Notes: generated by a model not told the origin, from the letters alone. A stretch of DNA of 64,000 nucleotides from Streptomyces camponoticapitis (GCF_014646115.1 NZ_BMMV01000020.1:62001-126000), one strand, 5' to 3'. Shown: positions 40,269 to 49,509, counted from the stretch's first letter. Numbers and translations: made by a program.

Positions 40269-41579
40269 TCACCAGGGCAGGTCCCGCACCTGCTGCACGC
40301 ACAGGATGATGAACAGCAGCCCGCCCGCCGCCAGCATCACGTTGCTCACGATGCCGTTGCGCCACTCCGCGGGCGTACGCGAGGAGTTGAGCAGCCACAG
40401 CAGCGTGAGCGCCAGGAACGGCATGAAGAACGCGCCCAGCACGCCGTAGACCACGACCAGGCCGAACGGCTGGTCCAGGAAGAGCAGTCCGATCGGCGGG
40501 AAGGTCAGCCAGAGCAAGTACGCCCGGAACGGCACCGACCGCTCGCGCGCGCCCGAGGCGACCTCCTCGACCGTCCCCTCGCCGACCGCGGCACCGGTCT
40601 TGCGCTCGCGCTGGAAGCGTTCGACGAAGTCCGCGAACATCAGGCTCACACCGTGCCACACCCCTACCAGCGCGCCGAACGACGTGGCGAAGAAGCCGAT
40701 CAGGAAGAGCTTGGCCGTCACCGTGCCGAAGCGGTCCTCCAGGATCTCCCCGAGGTCGATGAGGCCGCGGTCGCCGGAGGTGAGCGCGATCTGCGAGGAG
40801 TGCAGCAGCTCGGCGCCGATGATCAGCATCGAGACGACGAAGACGCCGGTGGTGATGTAGGCGACGCGGTTGTCGATCCGCATCACCTTCATCCAGTTGG
40901 TGTTGGTCCAGCCCTTGGCGTTGACCCAGTAGCCGTACGCGGCCATCGTGATCGTGCCGCCGACCCCGCCGATCAGGCCGAGGGTGTACAGCAGCGAGCC
41001 GTCGGGGAGTACGGGGGCGAGCCCGGCGAAGGCCGCCCCGAGGTCGGGCGCCACGCGTATCGCGACGTACACGACGATCAGGAACTTCATGCCGATGACG
41101 ACGGTCATGAACTTCTCGAAGACCAGATACCGGTTGAACCAGACGAAGAGCAGGCCCAGCAGCCCGAAGATGATCGCCCAGGTCTTCAGGTCCGGGCCGT
41201 CCGGGAAGAGCGCGACGATCGGCAGCGCGCTCGACGACATGGCTGTCGCGCCGTACACGAAGCCCCAGATGACCACGTACACCGCGAAGTAGACGGTGGT
41301 CCACTGGCCGAGGCTGCGCCAGCCCTCGAACAGCGTGCGGCCGGTGGCGAGATGCCAGCGGCCGGCCGCCTCGGCGAGGGAGATCTTGACGACGCAGCCG
41401 ATGACGGCCGCCCAGAGCAGCGTGTAGCCGAACTTGCTGCCCGCGATGAGCGTGGCGACCAGGTCACCGGCGCCGACACCCGTCGCGGCCACGACGATGC
41501 CGGGGCCGATGTATCTCCAACTCGACTTTCGTGGGCCCGATTTGCTCGCAGCCGTACTGCTCTCGGTGATATCTGCCAT
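40269..41579 (-). CDS. Nramp-like transporter with altered metal-site motifs
   Basis: A 436-residue membrane protein of about 11 segments in the Nramp fold: PGIVVAATGVGAGDLVATLIAG at the first segment, LAEAAGRWHLATGRTLFEG, and a sixth-segment region GTITMAAYGYWVNAKGW. Classical Nramp metal transporters have DPGN in segment 1 and MPH in segment 6; here these read GAGD and MAAY, so the metal ligands are not conserved. The substrate may differ (another ion or molecule). The ATG at 41579 has GGAGG upstream. It is a single gene. Confidence 0.85.
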   Translation of the reverse strand: MADITESSTAASKSGPRKSSWRYIGPGIVVAATGVGAGDLVATLIAGSKFGYTLLWAAVIGCVVKISLAEAAGRWHLATGRTLFEGWRSLGQWTTVYFAVYVVIWGFVYGATAMSSSALPIVALFPDGPDLKTWAIIFGLLGLLFVWFNRYLVFEKFMTVVIGMKFLIVVYVAIRVAPDLGAAFAGLAPVLPDGSLLYTLGLIGGVGGTITMAAYGYWVNAKGWTNTNWMKVMRIDNRVAYITTGVFVVSMLIIGAELLHSSQIALTSGDRGLIDLGEILEDRFGTVTAKLFLIGFFATSFGALVGVWHGVSLMFADFVERFQRERKTGAAVGEGTVEEVASGARERSVPFRAYLLWLTFPPIGLLFLDQPFGLVVVYGVLGAFFMPFLALTLLWLLNSSRTPAEWRNGIVSNVMLAAGGLLFIILCVQQVRDLPW

Positions 41580-41680
41580 GCGTCGACCTCCACACTCGTC
41601 CCCGTAAGTGACTCGGGTCACCAAAGCGGGACGCGGAAGATCGCGCAAGAGGGTCGGCGGTCTCGGTTCCGTTTCCACCG

Positions 41681-41710
41681 GCCCCTGGTCGCCCTAGGGC
41701 GACCAGGGGC
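41681..41710 (-). terminator. 30-bp perfect palindrome at the end of the Pro-rich gene
   Basis: A self-complementary run with arms GCCCCTGGTCGCCCT and AGGGCGACCAGGGGC overlaps the stop codon of the leftward gene at 41694. It should act as its terminator and insulate the Nramp-like gene. Confidence 0.7.
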
Positions 41711-42161
41711 CCCGGTTGTCCCGGCGTCCGAGATAGACGTGGAGTACGTAGCCGAGGTGGCGGACCCACTGCTCCAGCGTCATTCGGTTACGGGCCTTCA
41801 CCCCGCACTCGTAGAACTTCCCGCCGGGCAGGACGACGGCCACCATCAGCCGGTGGCCGCCGCCCGGTTTGGAGTGGACGCTCTGGATGTCGGACCACGG
41901 GAACTCGGCGCTCTGCCCCTCGAAGTCGAAGGTCACGCCGGTCTCGTCGATGACGATGCCGCTGTGCCTGTCGGCGACGAGGAATTCCGGGTTCACGTTC
42001 GGAGGCACGGCGCCGTACGCCGGGACGGGCGCCGGGCCCGGCGCCGGGGCGGGCGGGTACGCGGGCGGCGCCGGGGCGGGCGGGTACGCGGGCGGCGGCG
42101 GCCCGAAGACCCCCGACGGCTGCGGGTGCGGGTTCAAGTAGGGGTTCGGCTCGGGGTACAT
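41694..42161 (-). CDS. Pro-rich N-terminus with PH-like domain, unknown function
   Basis: A 155-residue protein. The first 55 residues are Pro/Ala/Tyr repeats (PPAPAPPAYPPAPAP). The rest looks like a small YcxB/PH-like domain: GIVIDETGVTFDFEGQSAEFPWSDIQSVH, then MVAVVLPGGKFYECGVKARNR, ending with a basic helix. It ends in a terminator-like palindrome. It is 15 bp downstream of the GntP permease gene on the same strand, so it may be co-transcribed; the link is unclear. Confidence 0.75.
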   Translation of the reverse strand: MYPEPNPYLNPHPQPSGVFGPPPPAYPPAPAPPAYPPAPAPGPAPVPAYGAVPPNVNPEFLVADRHSGIVIDETGVTFDFEGQSAEFPWSDIQSVHSKPGGGHRLMVAVVLPGGKFYECGVKARNRMTLEQWVRHLGYVLHVYLGRRDNRGPWSP

Positions 42162-42176
42162 GGAGCCGTACCGTAC

Positions 42177-43655
42177 CTAAATCACGAGGCTGAGCAGCGC
42201 CGCGACCACGAATCCGGCCACCGAGAGAACCGTCTCCAGCACCGTCCACGACTTCAGGGTGTCGCGCTCGGATATGCCGAAGTACTTGGCCACCATCCAG
42301 AAGCCGCCGTCGTTGACGTGCGAGGCGAAGATCGAGCCCGCCGAGATCGCCATGATGATCAGGGCGAGATGGGCCTGCGACATGGACTGGCCCTCGACCA
42401 GCGGTACGACGATGCCCGCGGTGGTCACGATCGCGACCGTCGCCGAGCCCTGGGCCACGCGCAGCACGACCGAGATCAGCCACGCCAGCAGGATGACCGG
42501 CAGACCGACGTCGTTGAAGGTGTCGGCGAGGGCGTCGGCGATGCCGCTGCCCTTCAGCACGGCTCCGAAGACGCCGCCGGCGCCGACCACCAGCAGGATG
42601 TTGCCCACCGGCTTGAGGGACGCGGTCGAGACCGTCTCCAGCGACTGGCGCGACCAGCCGCGCCGGATGCCGAGCAGGTAGTACGCGAGCACCAGCGCGA
42701 TCGTCAGCGCCACGAAGGGGTGGCCGAAGAACTCGACGACCGACCGGAGCGTGCTCGGGTCGAGCGCGATGGAGGAGAACGTGGCCAGCAGGATGAGGAG
42801 CAGCGGGGTGCCGATGATCGCGAGCACCGTGCCGAGCGCGACCGGCTTCTCGGGCGGAGTGACGCCCGACGCCCGCTGTTCGTCGGCGACGGCCCGCTTG
42901 GCCTCGGCAGCGGCCTCGACCATGTCCTGCGGTACGTCGACGTAGAGACGCTTCCCGATCCACGCCGCGTAGACCCAGGCGGCGAGCACGGCCGGGACAC
43001 CGACGACGACACCCATCAGGATGACCCAGCCGAGGTCGACGTCGAAGAGACCGGCGGCGGCGACGGGGCCCGGATGCGGGGGCAGGAACGCGTGGGTCAT
43101 GGAGAGGCCGGCGAGCAGCGGCATCGCGTACAGCACGATCGACTTGCCGGAGCGCTTGGCCGCCGCGTACACGATGGGCGCGAGGACGAAGATGCCGACG
43201 TCGAAGAAGACGGGGATACCGAAGACGACACCGGTGACGCCCATGGCGAGCGGGGCGCGCTTCTCACCGAAGAGGTTGAGCAGCCGGGTGCTCAACACCT
43301 CGGCGCCGCCCGACACTTCGAGGATCGCGCCGAGCATGGTGCCGAGGCCGATGATGATCGCGACATGGCCGAGGATGCCGCCCATGCCGGACTCGATCAT
43401 CGAGACGGCGGCCGATTTCTGGACCGTGCCGAAGAGTTCGGTCACGGACAGTCCGGCGGCGAGGCCGACGGCTATGGAGACGCCGAGAAGGGCGACGAAG
43501 GGCTGGAGCCTGACCTTGATGATCAGGACGAGGAGGAGAACGATTCCGAGGACGGCGACGGTCAGCAGACCGGCCGTCCCGTCTATGAGGAGGAGCAGTC
43601 CGCCGGTGTGGGGCGGAACCTCGGGGATGGGGGGAGCGTCGGCGGCGAGCAGCAT
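42177..43655 (-). CDS. GntP-family gluconate/sugar-acid permease
   Basis: A 492-residue transporter with about 12-14 membrane segments of the GntP (gluconate:H+ symporter) family. Family blocks include LEVSGGAEVLSTRLLNLFGEKRAPLAM, MTHAFLPPHPGPVAAAGLF and SIFASHVNDGGFWMVAKYFGIS. Substrates of the family are gluconate, fructuronate and other hydroxy acids, and in some cases D-serine. It is the last catabolic gene of the kinase-IclR-RidA-permease set, separated from RidA by 123 bp. The context allows a sugar acid or a D-amino acid as substrate. Confidence 0.92.
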   Translation of the reverse strand: MLLAADAPPIPEVPPHTGGLLLLIDGTAGLLTVAVLGIVLLLVLIIKVRLQPFVALLGVSIAVGLAAGLSVTELFGTVQKSAAVSMIESGMGGILGHVAIIIGLGTMLGAILEVSGGAEVLSTRLLNLFGEKRAPLAMGVTGVVFGIPVFFDVGIFVLAPIVYAAAKRSGKSIVLYAMPLLAGLSMTHAFLPPHPGPVAAAGLFDVDLGWVILMGVVVGVPAVLAAWVYAAWIGKRLYVDVPQDMVEAAAEAKRAVADEQRASGVTPPEKPVALGTVLAIIGTPLLLILLATFSSIALDPSTLRSVVEFFGHPFVALTIALVLAYYLLGIRRGWSRQSLETVSTASLKPVGNILLVVGAGGVFGAVLKGSGIADALADTFNDVGLPVILLAWLISVVLRVAQGSATVAIVTTAGIVVPLVEGQSMSQAHLALIIMAISAGSIFASHVNDGGFWMVAKYFGISERDTLKSWTVLETVLSVAGFVVAALLSLVI

Positions 43656-43778
43656 GAGGGGGACCTCTTGTTTCGTGCATCAGAGCAGGGGGGATCGCGG
43701 CACGGCGCCCGCGGGTTGCCGGGGAACGGGCGCCGCGCCGTGCGGTGGAGCGGGTGACGGCCGGAGTGAGGGGCTGGA

Positions 43779-44198
43779 TCAGCCGAGTACGGCCAGCGCG
43801 TCGATCTCGATGAGCAGTCCGGCGGGCAGGCCGACGTACACGGTCGTACGGGCGGCCGGCGCGTCCTTGAGGTTCTGCTCATCGAAGTAGGTGTTGTAGA
43901 TCTCGTTCATCTCGGCGAAGTGCGCGACGTCCGTGAGGTAGACGCGCAGCATCATCACGTCGTCCCAGCTCGCGCCGCCCGCCTCCAGCACCGACTTGAC
44001 GTTGGCGAGGGTCTGGAGCGTCTGTTCGCGCAAGGTCGGTCCGGCGACGGTCGGGGCCTCGCCCGGGACGGCCGGGAGGAAGCCGACCTGACCGGCCACC
44101 TGGAGGATGTTGCCCTTGCGGACACCGTGGGAGAACTTGGCCGGAGGCGCGGCGTGCGTGGCGGGGACGACTGCGGTCTTCGCGGTCTGGTCGCTCAT
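43779..44198 (-). CDS. RidA-family enamine/imine deaminase
   Basis: A 139-residue YjgF/YER057c/RidA protein. The core has GNILQVAGQVGFLP, LANVKSVLEAGGASWDDVMMLRVYLTD, and APARTTVYVGLPAGLLIEID with the key arginine before TTV. RidA hydrolyses reactive 2-aminoacrylate-type enamines released by PLP dehydratases, which fits the D-serine-dehydratase-like gene of this cluster. The start overlaps the IclR stop by ATGA. Confidence 0.92.
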   Translation of the reverse strand: MSDQTAKTAVVPATHAAPPAKFSHGVRKGNILQVAGQVGFLPAVPGEAPTVAGPTLREQTLQTLANVKSVLEAGGASWDDVMMLRVYLTDVAHFAEMNEIYNTYFDEQNLKDAPAARTTVYVGLPAGLLIEIDALAVLG

Positions 44199-44983
44199 GG
44201 GATCTCTTTCTGAAGAGCGGGGGTTGCGGGTGCCGGATGGTGCGCGTTTCCCGAGTACTCGCGGCTGATCGCTTCGGCGGTACGGCGCAACAGCGGGAGC
44301 AGGGCGAGAAGTTCATCGGCCGTGACGACGACGTTCGGCGCGGACACCGACATGGCGGCGACGACCCGGCCGTCCGCACCGCGGACCGGGGCCCCGATGC
44401 AGTTGATGGACTCCTCGTGACCACCGAGGTCGGTGGCCCACCCCTGTTCGCGTACGGTCGCCAGCTCCTTGAGGAAGGCGGCGGCGTTCGGTGTCGAACG
44501 GGGGGTGTACATGGGGAAGTCGAGCCGCTCGGCGAGTGCGCGGCGCTCGGCTTCGGACAGGTCGGCGATGAGCAGTTTGGCGACGGCCGCGACGGTGACG
44601 GCGACCGGCTTGCCGATCCGGGAGTACATCCTGACCGGGTAGCGGCTCTCGACCTTGTCGATGTAGAGAACTTCGCTGTCCTCTATGACGGCGAGATGGA
44701 CGGTGTGACCGCACTGTTCGCCGAGCGCCACCAGGTGCGGATGGGCGATCTCGCGTACGTCCAGGCTCTCGACGGCCTCCTGCGCGAGGGCGAAGAGCCG
44801 GGCGCCGAGGCGGTAGCGCTGGTCCTGCTGGCGGTAGACGAGCCCGTGTTCGTGCAGGGTGCGGAGCAGCCGCAGGGCGGTGGACTTGTGTACGCCGAGC
44901 CGCTCGGCGACCTGCCCGAGGTCGGCCGGGCCCTGGGCGAGCAGCGGCAGGATGCTCAGCGCCCGGTCGACGGTCTGGCTCAT
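44195..44983 (-). CDS. IclR-family transcriptional regulator
   Basis: A 262-residue IclR protein. The winged helix (VDRALSILPLLAQ, LGVHKSTALRLLRTLHEHGLV) is followed by the ligand domain with conserved GHTVHLAVIEDSEVLYIDKVES and the ESINCIGAPVRGADGRVVAAMSVS block. It overlaps the kinase stop by ATGA and is followed by RidA in another ATGA. It should control this operon and the divergent D-amino-acid genes, sensing a pathway intermediate; a palindrome in the divergent region is a candidate site. Confidence 0.93.
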   Translation of the reverse strand: MSQTVDRALSILPLLAQGPADLGQVAERLGVHKSTALRLLRTLHEHGLVYRQQDQRYRLGARLFALAQEAVESLDVREIAHPHLVALGEQCGHTVHLAVIEDSEVLYIDKVESRYPVRMYSRIGKPVAVTVAAVAKLLIADLSEAERRALAERLDFPMYTPRSTPNAAAFLKELATVREQGWATDLGGHEESINCIGAPVRGADGRVVAAMSVSAPNVVVTADELLALLPLLRRTAEAISREYSGNAHHPAPATPALQKEIP

Positions 44984-46092
44984 GAGGTGCCCACCGCTTC
45001 CTGCCGTACCGCGCCGGCCGCGGCCTCGGACGTCCAGCCGGGGCCCAGGCGCAGTGCGCCCCACGCGGCGTCGTCCAGTGCGGCAAGGCGGTCGGCGTGT
45101 GCGCGGGCGGGCGGGACGCAGACGTCGCCCGCGTCGGTGAGTACGGCGGCGGCCGTCAGATGGCCGTGGCGCAGCCGGGCCCCGGTCGGCAGTCCCCGGA
45201 GGGTCGCGGAGAGGAAACCGGCGGCGAACGCGTCGCCGGCGCCGACGGGCGCCACGACGTCGACGCCCAGCGCGGGTACGGAGGTGACGGTGTCGGTCGC
45301 CGCGTCCCGTACGAAGGCGGTCGCGCCGTCCGCGCCGGCCTTCACGACCAGCACCGCGGGCTCGGGCAGCGCCTCGCGGACCGCCTCAGGGCTGTGCAGG
45401 TCCCAGAGGTGCGCGGCCTCGTCGTCGCCGACGAAGACGAGGTCGGCGCCGCGCGCGAGGTCGAGCAGCACCCGGGACGCGGAGCGCGGACCCGAGCCCT
45501 CGCGCCAGAGAGCGGGCCGGTGGTTGACGTCGAAGGAGAGCGGCGGGCGGCCCTCCCGGCGCTCGGCCAGCTCGCGCATCAGGGCGAGGCAGTCGTCGGA
45601 GAGCGCGGCCGTGATGCCGGAGAGATGCAGGACGCGGCCGGACCACAGGTCCCCGCGGTCCATGGTCGCCGGGGACATCGCGGACGCGGCCGATCCCGCG
45701 CGGTAGTAGGCCACCTCGTGGGCGGTGGTGGAACGGTCCGTGGCCGTACGGAAGTAGATGCCGGTCGGGCGGCCGTCCGCGTCGCGGCGTACGCCGGAGG
45801 TGTCCACGCCGTACGCGCCGATCGCCTCGACGAGATGGTCGCCGAAGCCGTCCGCGCCGACGCGGCTGATCCACTTCACCCGGTGTCCGGCCGCGGCGAG
45901 GGCGCAGGCGACGTTGGACTCGGCGCCGCCGATGGTACGGGTGAAGGCGGGGACGTCCGCGAGACGGCCGGGGCGCGAAGGCAGGAAGGTGACCATGGAC
46001 TCGCCGAGGCAGACGACCTCGGTGGCCTCGGGCCCACCGGGCCTGGTCGGGTCCGCTTCTACCGTTGCGGGCACTCGGGGCTCCTCGCTCAT
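44980..46092 (-). CDS. PfkB-family sugar kinase (2-keto-3-deoxygluconate-kinase-like)
   Basis: A 370-residue ribokinase-family enzyme. Motifs are VCLGESMVTFLPSRPG at the start of the fold, GGAESNVACALAAAG and the ATP/anion-hole signature DVVAPVGAGDAFAAGFL with the catalytic Asp. The overall pattern, including HRVKWISRVGADGFGDHL and GIYFRTA, resembles KDG kinases, though substrate calls in this family are unreliable. I chose the ATG at 46092; the ribosome site is weak. It heads the leftward operon from the shared 123-bp divergent region. Confidence 0.88.
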   Translation of the reverse strand: MSEEPRVPATVEADPTRPGGPEATEVVCLGESMVTFLPSRPGRLADVPAFTRTIGGAESNVACALAAAGHRVKWISRVGADGFGDHLVEAIGAYGVDTSGVRRDADGRPTGIYFRTATDRSTTAHEVAYYRAGSAASAMSPATMDRGDLWSGRVLHLSGITAALSDDCLALMRELAERREGRPPLSFDVNHRPALWREGSGPRSASRVLLDLARGADLVFVGDDEAAHLWDLHSPEAVREALPEPAVLVVKAGADGATAFVRDAATDTVTSVPALGVDVVAPVGAGDAFAAGFLSATLRGLPTGARLRHGHLTAAAVLTDAGDVCVPPARAHADRLAALDDAAWGALRLGPGWTSEAAAGAVRQEAVGTS

Positions 46093-46176
46093 CTGTCGGC
46101 CGAGGCCGCCGGGGCACATCATTGACCCGGCGACGGCTCGGATGTTAGACAGCGTCAAGCGTTATACGCAATGGGC

Positions 46177-46193
46177 GTTGCACATGTTGCAAC
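46177..46193. promoter_or_regulatory. Candidate IclR operator in the divergent promoter
   Basis: GTTGCA-CATGT-TGCAAC, a 17-bp inverted repeat between the kinase operon and the D-amino-acid dehydratase gene, 23 bp before the latter's ATG. IclR proteins bind such near-palindromes. Confidence 0.55.
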
Positions 46194-46215
46194 GAGATCG
46201 ATGGAGGAGTGTCCT

Positions 46216-47505
46216 ATGGCGGTCGACGGACGACTCGGCGAAGAGCATCTGAGGAACGAGCGTCTCGACCACCGTTTCAAAGGGCTGCCGCCCGACGCCG
46301 ACGGCCTCACCGTCGGCGAGCTGGCCGCCGAGCGCCGCTCCCTGTTCACCGGCGGTTTCACCACCCCGGTGCTCGCCCTCTCCGCCGAGTCCCTCACCCA
46401 CAACCTGGCGCTCCTGGAGACGTACTCGGAGCGCCACGGCCTCGCGTTCGCCCCGCACGGCAAGACATCCATGTCCCCGCAGCTCTTCGCGCGCCAACTC
46501 GACCACGGTGCCTGGGGGATCACCGCCGCACTCCCCCACCAGGTCCGCGTCTACCGGGCGTTCGGGATCCGGCGGATCTTCCTCGCCAACGAGGTCGTCG
46601 ACGCGGTCGCGCTGCGCTGGCTCTCCGCCGAGCTCGACAGCGACCCGGGCTTCCGTTTCATCTGTTATGTCGACTCCGTGCGCGGTGTCGAGCTGATGGA
46701 CGAGGCGCTGCGCGCGGCGGGCGGCTCGCGCCCCGTGGACGTCGTCGTGGAGCTGGGCGCGGGCGAGGGCGCGCGGACCGGTGTCCGCAAGGAGGCGGAG
46801 TGCGCGCGGGTCGCCGACGCCGTGGCGGACACCGACACCCTTCGGCTGGTCGGCGTCGCCGGTTACGAGGGCGAGGTGCCGCAGGCCGACAGCGACACCG
46901 TGCGCGCGTGGCTGCGCCGGCTGACCGCGCTGGCCGCCGACTTCGACGCGGCGGGCCGGTTCTCCGGGACGGTGGACGAGATCGTGGTGAGCGCGGGCGG
47001 CAGCGCGTGGTTCGACGCGGTCGCGGACGTCTTCGCGGAGATCCCGGTGCTGTCCCGCCCCGTGCTGAAGCTGCTGCGCTCGGGCGCCTACGTCTCGCAC
47101 GACGACGGCCACTACAAGCGGCTGACCCCCTTCAACCGGATCCCGGCCGAGGGCGCGCTCCAGCCGGCCTTCCGGCTCTGGGCCCAGGTCATCTCGCGCC
47201 CGTCGCCCGAGCAGGCGTTCGTCAACGCGGGCAAGCGGGACGCGGCGTACGACCTCGACCTGCCGGAGGCGCAGGTGGTGCGCGACGCGCGTACCGGGGA
47301 GATCCGTCCGGCGCGCGGCATCACGGTCACGGGCCTCTCCGATCAGCACGGCAAGCTGCACACCTCGCCCGACGCGGTGATCGAGGTCGGTGACTGGGTG
47401 GGCTTCGGTCTCTCGCATCCGTGCACGTCGTTCGACAAGTGGCAGCTGATCCCGCTGGCCGACGCGGACGGCACGGTCACCGACCTCATCCGTACGTTCT
47501 TCTAG
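46216..47505 (+). CDS. D-amino-acid dehydratase/deaminase (DSD1-like, PLP and zinc)
   Basis: A 429-residue fold-type III PLP enzyme (alanine-racemase-like barrel). Lys83 in HGKTSMSP is the expected PLP lysine. The C-terminal HPC motif (His401, Cys403) matches the zinc site of eukaryotic-type D-serine dehydratases, which make pyruvate and ammonia. D-threonine aldolase relatives are the alternative. GGAGGA precedes the ATG at 46216. The next gene makes free D-amino acids, so the two form a pathway. Confidence 0.88.
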   Translation: MAVDGRLGEEHLRNERLDHRFKGLPPDADGLTVGELAAERRSLFTGGFTTPVLALSAESLTHNLALLETYSERHGLAFAPHGKTSMSPQLFARQLDHGAWGITAALPHQVRVYRAFGIRRIFLANEVVDAVALRWLSAELDSDPGFRFICYVDSVRGVELMDEALRAAGGSRPVDVVVELGAGEGARTGVRKEAECARVADAVADTDTLRLVGVAGYEGEVPQADSDTVRAWLRRLTALAADFDAAGRFSGTVDEIVVSAGGSAWFDAVADVFAEIPVLSRPVLKLLRSGAYVSHDDGHYKRLTPFNRIPAEGALQPAFRLWAQVISRPSPEQAFVNAGKRDAAYDLDLPEAQVVRDARTGEIRPARGITVTGLSDQHGKLHTSPDAVIEVGDWVGFGLSHPCTSFDKWQLIPLADADGTVTDLIRTFF

Positions 47506-47517
47506 GAGCCGCGCGCC

Positions 47518-49146
47518 ATGGACCTCGTCATACGGGACGTGACTGTCGTCGACGGCACGGGTCGGGACTCCTACCGGGCGGACGTCGGCGTGAGCGACGG
47601 CCGGATCGCCGAGATCCGGCCCGCCCCGGCCGCCGGCGCCGGACCCCGACTCTCCGGGGCCCGGGTCCTGGACGCCGACGGACTCGCCCTCGCCCCCGGT
47701 TTCATCGACATGCACGCGCACAGCGACCTCGCGCTGCTGCGCGACCCCGACCACTCGGCGAAGGCCGCGCAGGGCGTGACCCTGGAGGTGATCGGTCAGG
47801 ACGGGCTGTCCTACGCGCCCGTCGACGACGCCACGCTCGCCGAGGTCCGCAGGGCGATCACCGGCTGGAACGGCGGCGCGCCCGGGGACACGTCGGTCAA
47901 CTTCGACTGGCGCACGGTCGGCGAGTATCTGGACCGGCTGGACCACGGCTTCGACGGCCGGGGCATCGCCGTCAACGCGGCCTACCTCGTGCCGCAGGGC
48001 ACGGTCCGGATGTACGCGGTGGGCCAGGACGACCGCCCGGCGACCGCCGCCGAGCTGGACCGGATGCGGCAGTTGGTCGCCGAGTCCCTGGAGCAGGGCG
48101 CCGTCGGCATGTCGTCGGGGCTGACGTACACGCCCGGCATGTACGCGGACGACGCCGAACTCACCGAGCTGTGCCGGGTGGTGGCCCGTTACGACGGCTA
48201 CTACTGCCCGCACCACCGCAGTTACGGCGCGGGCGCCCTGCGCGCGTACGAGGAGATGGTCGACCTCACGCGGACCGCCGGCTGCGCGCTCCATCTCGCG
48301 CACGCCACCATGAACTTCGGCGTGAACAAGGGCAAGGCACCTGATCTGATCGCCCTGTTGGACAAGGCGCTGGACGGCGGCGCGGACATCTCGCTCGACA
48401 CCTATCCCTACACCCCGGGCTGTACGACGCTCGTGGCGATGCTGCCCAGTTGGGCGAGCGCGGGCGGCCAGGACGCGATCCTGGAGCGGCTGCGGGACGC
48501 GTCGACGGCGGAGAAGATCCGGCACCACATGGAGGAGATCGGCGCGGACGGCTGCCACGGGGTGCCCATCGACTGGGACACCATCGAGATCTCCGGCGTC
48601 TCGGATCCTGCCCTCACGGCGCATGTCGGGCGGACGATCGCCGAGACCGCCCGGCTGCGCGGCGAGAGCGGCTGGCTGACCGCCCGCCGGCTGCTGATCG
48701 ACGACCGGCTCGGCTCGACGATCCTCCAGCACGTCGGACACGAGGAGAACGTGCGGGAGATCATGCGCCACCGTGTGCACACGGGCGGCAGCGACGGCAT
48801 CCTCCAGGGCGCGAAGCCGCATCCGCGCGCCTACGGCACGTTCCCCCAGTATCTCGGCAGGTACGTAAGGGAGTTGGGCGTCCTGTCGCTGGAGGAGTGC
48901 GTGGCCCATCTGACCTCGCGCCCGGCGGCCCGCCTGCGCCTGGGCGACCGCGGCCTGGTCCGTGAGGGCTACCGCGCGGACCTGGTGCTCTTCGACCCGG
49001 AGACGGTGGCGGCGGGCTCGACCTTCGCCGCGCCGCGCACCCTCCCGGTGGGCATCCCGCACGTACTGATCGACGGCCGCTTCGTGATCGAGGACGGACG
49101 GCGTACGGACGTCCTGGCGGGGCGGTCGGTACGGCGTACGGCCTGA
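47518..49146 (+). CDS. N-acyl-D-amino-acid deacylase (D-aminoacylase)
   Basis: A 542-residue amidohydrolase-superfamily enzyme. Metal-site motifs are FIDMHAHSDLAL at the first strand, a central MSSGLTYTPGMYAD region, LHLAHATMN and the late VHTGGSDGILQGAKPHPRAYGTFPQYL; these fit the D-aminoacylase group that removes acyl groups from N-acyl-D-amino acids. It starts 12 bp after the dehydratase stop and shares its promoter. The product D-amino acid would feed that enzyme. The stop lies in a short ACGGCC-TGA-GGCCGT palindrome that may aid termination. Confidence 0.92.
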   Translation: MDLVIRDVTVVDGTGRDSYRADVGVSDGRIAEIRPAPAAGAGPRLSGARVLDADGLALAPGFIDMHAHSDLALLRDPDHSAKAAQGVTLEVIGQDGLSYAPVDDATLAEVRRAITGWNGGAPGDTSVNFDWRTVGEYLDRLDHGFDGRGIAVNAAYLVPQGTVRMYAVGQDDRPATAAELDRMRQLVAESLEQGAVGMSSGLTYTPGMYADDAELTELCRVVARYDGYYCPHHRSYGAGALRAYEEMVDLTRTAGCALHLAHATMNFGVNKGKAPDLIALLDKALDGGADISLDTYPYTPGCTTLVAMLPSWASAGGQDAILERLRDASTAEKIRHHMEEIGADGCHGVPIDWDTIEISGVSDPALTAHVGRTIAETARLRGESGWLTARRLLIDDRLGSTILQHVGHEENVREIMRHRVHTGGSDGILQGAKPHPRAYGTFPQYLGRYVRELGVLSLEECVAHLTSRPAARLRLGDRGLVREGYRADLVLFDPETVAAGSTFAAPRTLPVGIPHVLIDGRFVIEDGRRTDVLAGRSVRRTA

Positions 49147-49161
49147 GGCCGTCGGACGGAC

Positions 49162-49509
49162 CTACGCGCTGGCTATCCGCAGGATCAGCGCGGCCACGGC
49201 CAGAACGATGAAGACGACCGACGGGGCGATCGCGTAGTCCTTCGCCCTGACGTGGTAAATCACGGCGCCGGCGAAGTACAGGACGACCCCGACGGCCGCC
49301 GCCGCTCCGAGGAACGGCACCCACAGACCGGCGAGCAGCCCCAGCGCGCCGGCCGCCTTGAGGGAGGCGAGCCGGGGCAGCCAGGAGTCCGGCACGCCGA
49401 CCTTCGTCATCGAGATGACGATCGTCTCGTGACGGGTTCCCATGGCGAACGCCGAGCCACTGAGGGCGGCGGCGAGCAGGATGCCGACGACGGCATAGGC
49501 GATGAACAC
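49162..49509 (-). CDS. DoxX-family small membrane protein
   Basis: A 115-residue protein with four membrane segments and the DoxX pattern (SGSAFAMGTRHETIVISMTKVGVPDSWLPRLASLKAAGALGLLAGLW in pieces). The GTG at 49509 starts directly before the first segment. DoxX proteins take part in thiol stress or quinone chemistry; the role is uncertain. It is divergent from the XRE-family regulator and may be its target. Confidence 0.85.
   Translation of the reverse strand: MFIAYAVVGILLAAALSGSAFAMGTRHETIVISMTKVGVPDSWLPRLASLKAAGALGLLAGLWVPFLGAAAAVGVVLYFAGAVIYHVRAKDYAIAPSVVFIVLAVAALILRIASA

Noticed and set aside
39120..43757. Very long open frame (over 1500 codons) on the + strand
   Set aside because: It runs out of frame through the chitinase gene and antisense through four well-supported genes; its composition (Arg/Asp/Glu/Gly-rich) is typical of a GC-rich shadow frame.
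46162..49062. 966-codon open frame on the - strand
   Set aside because: Antisense to the D-amino-acid dehydratase and deacylase genes, which have motifs and ribosome sites; no recognisable domain in the antisense product.
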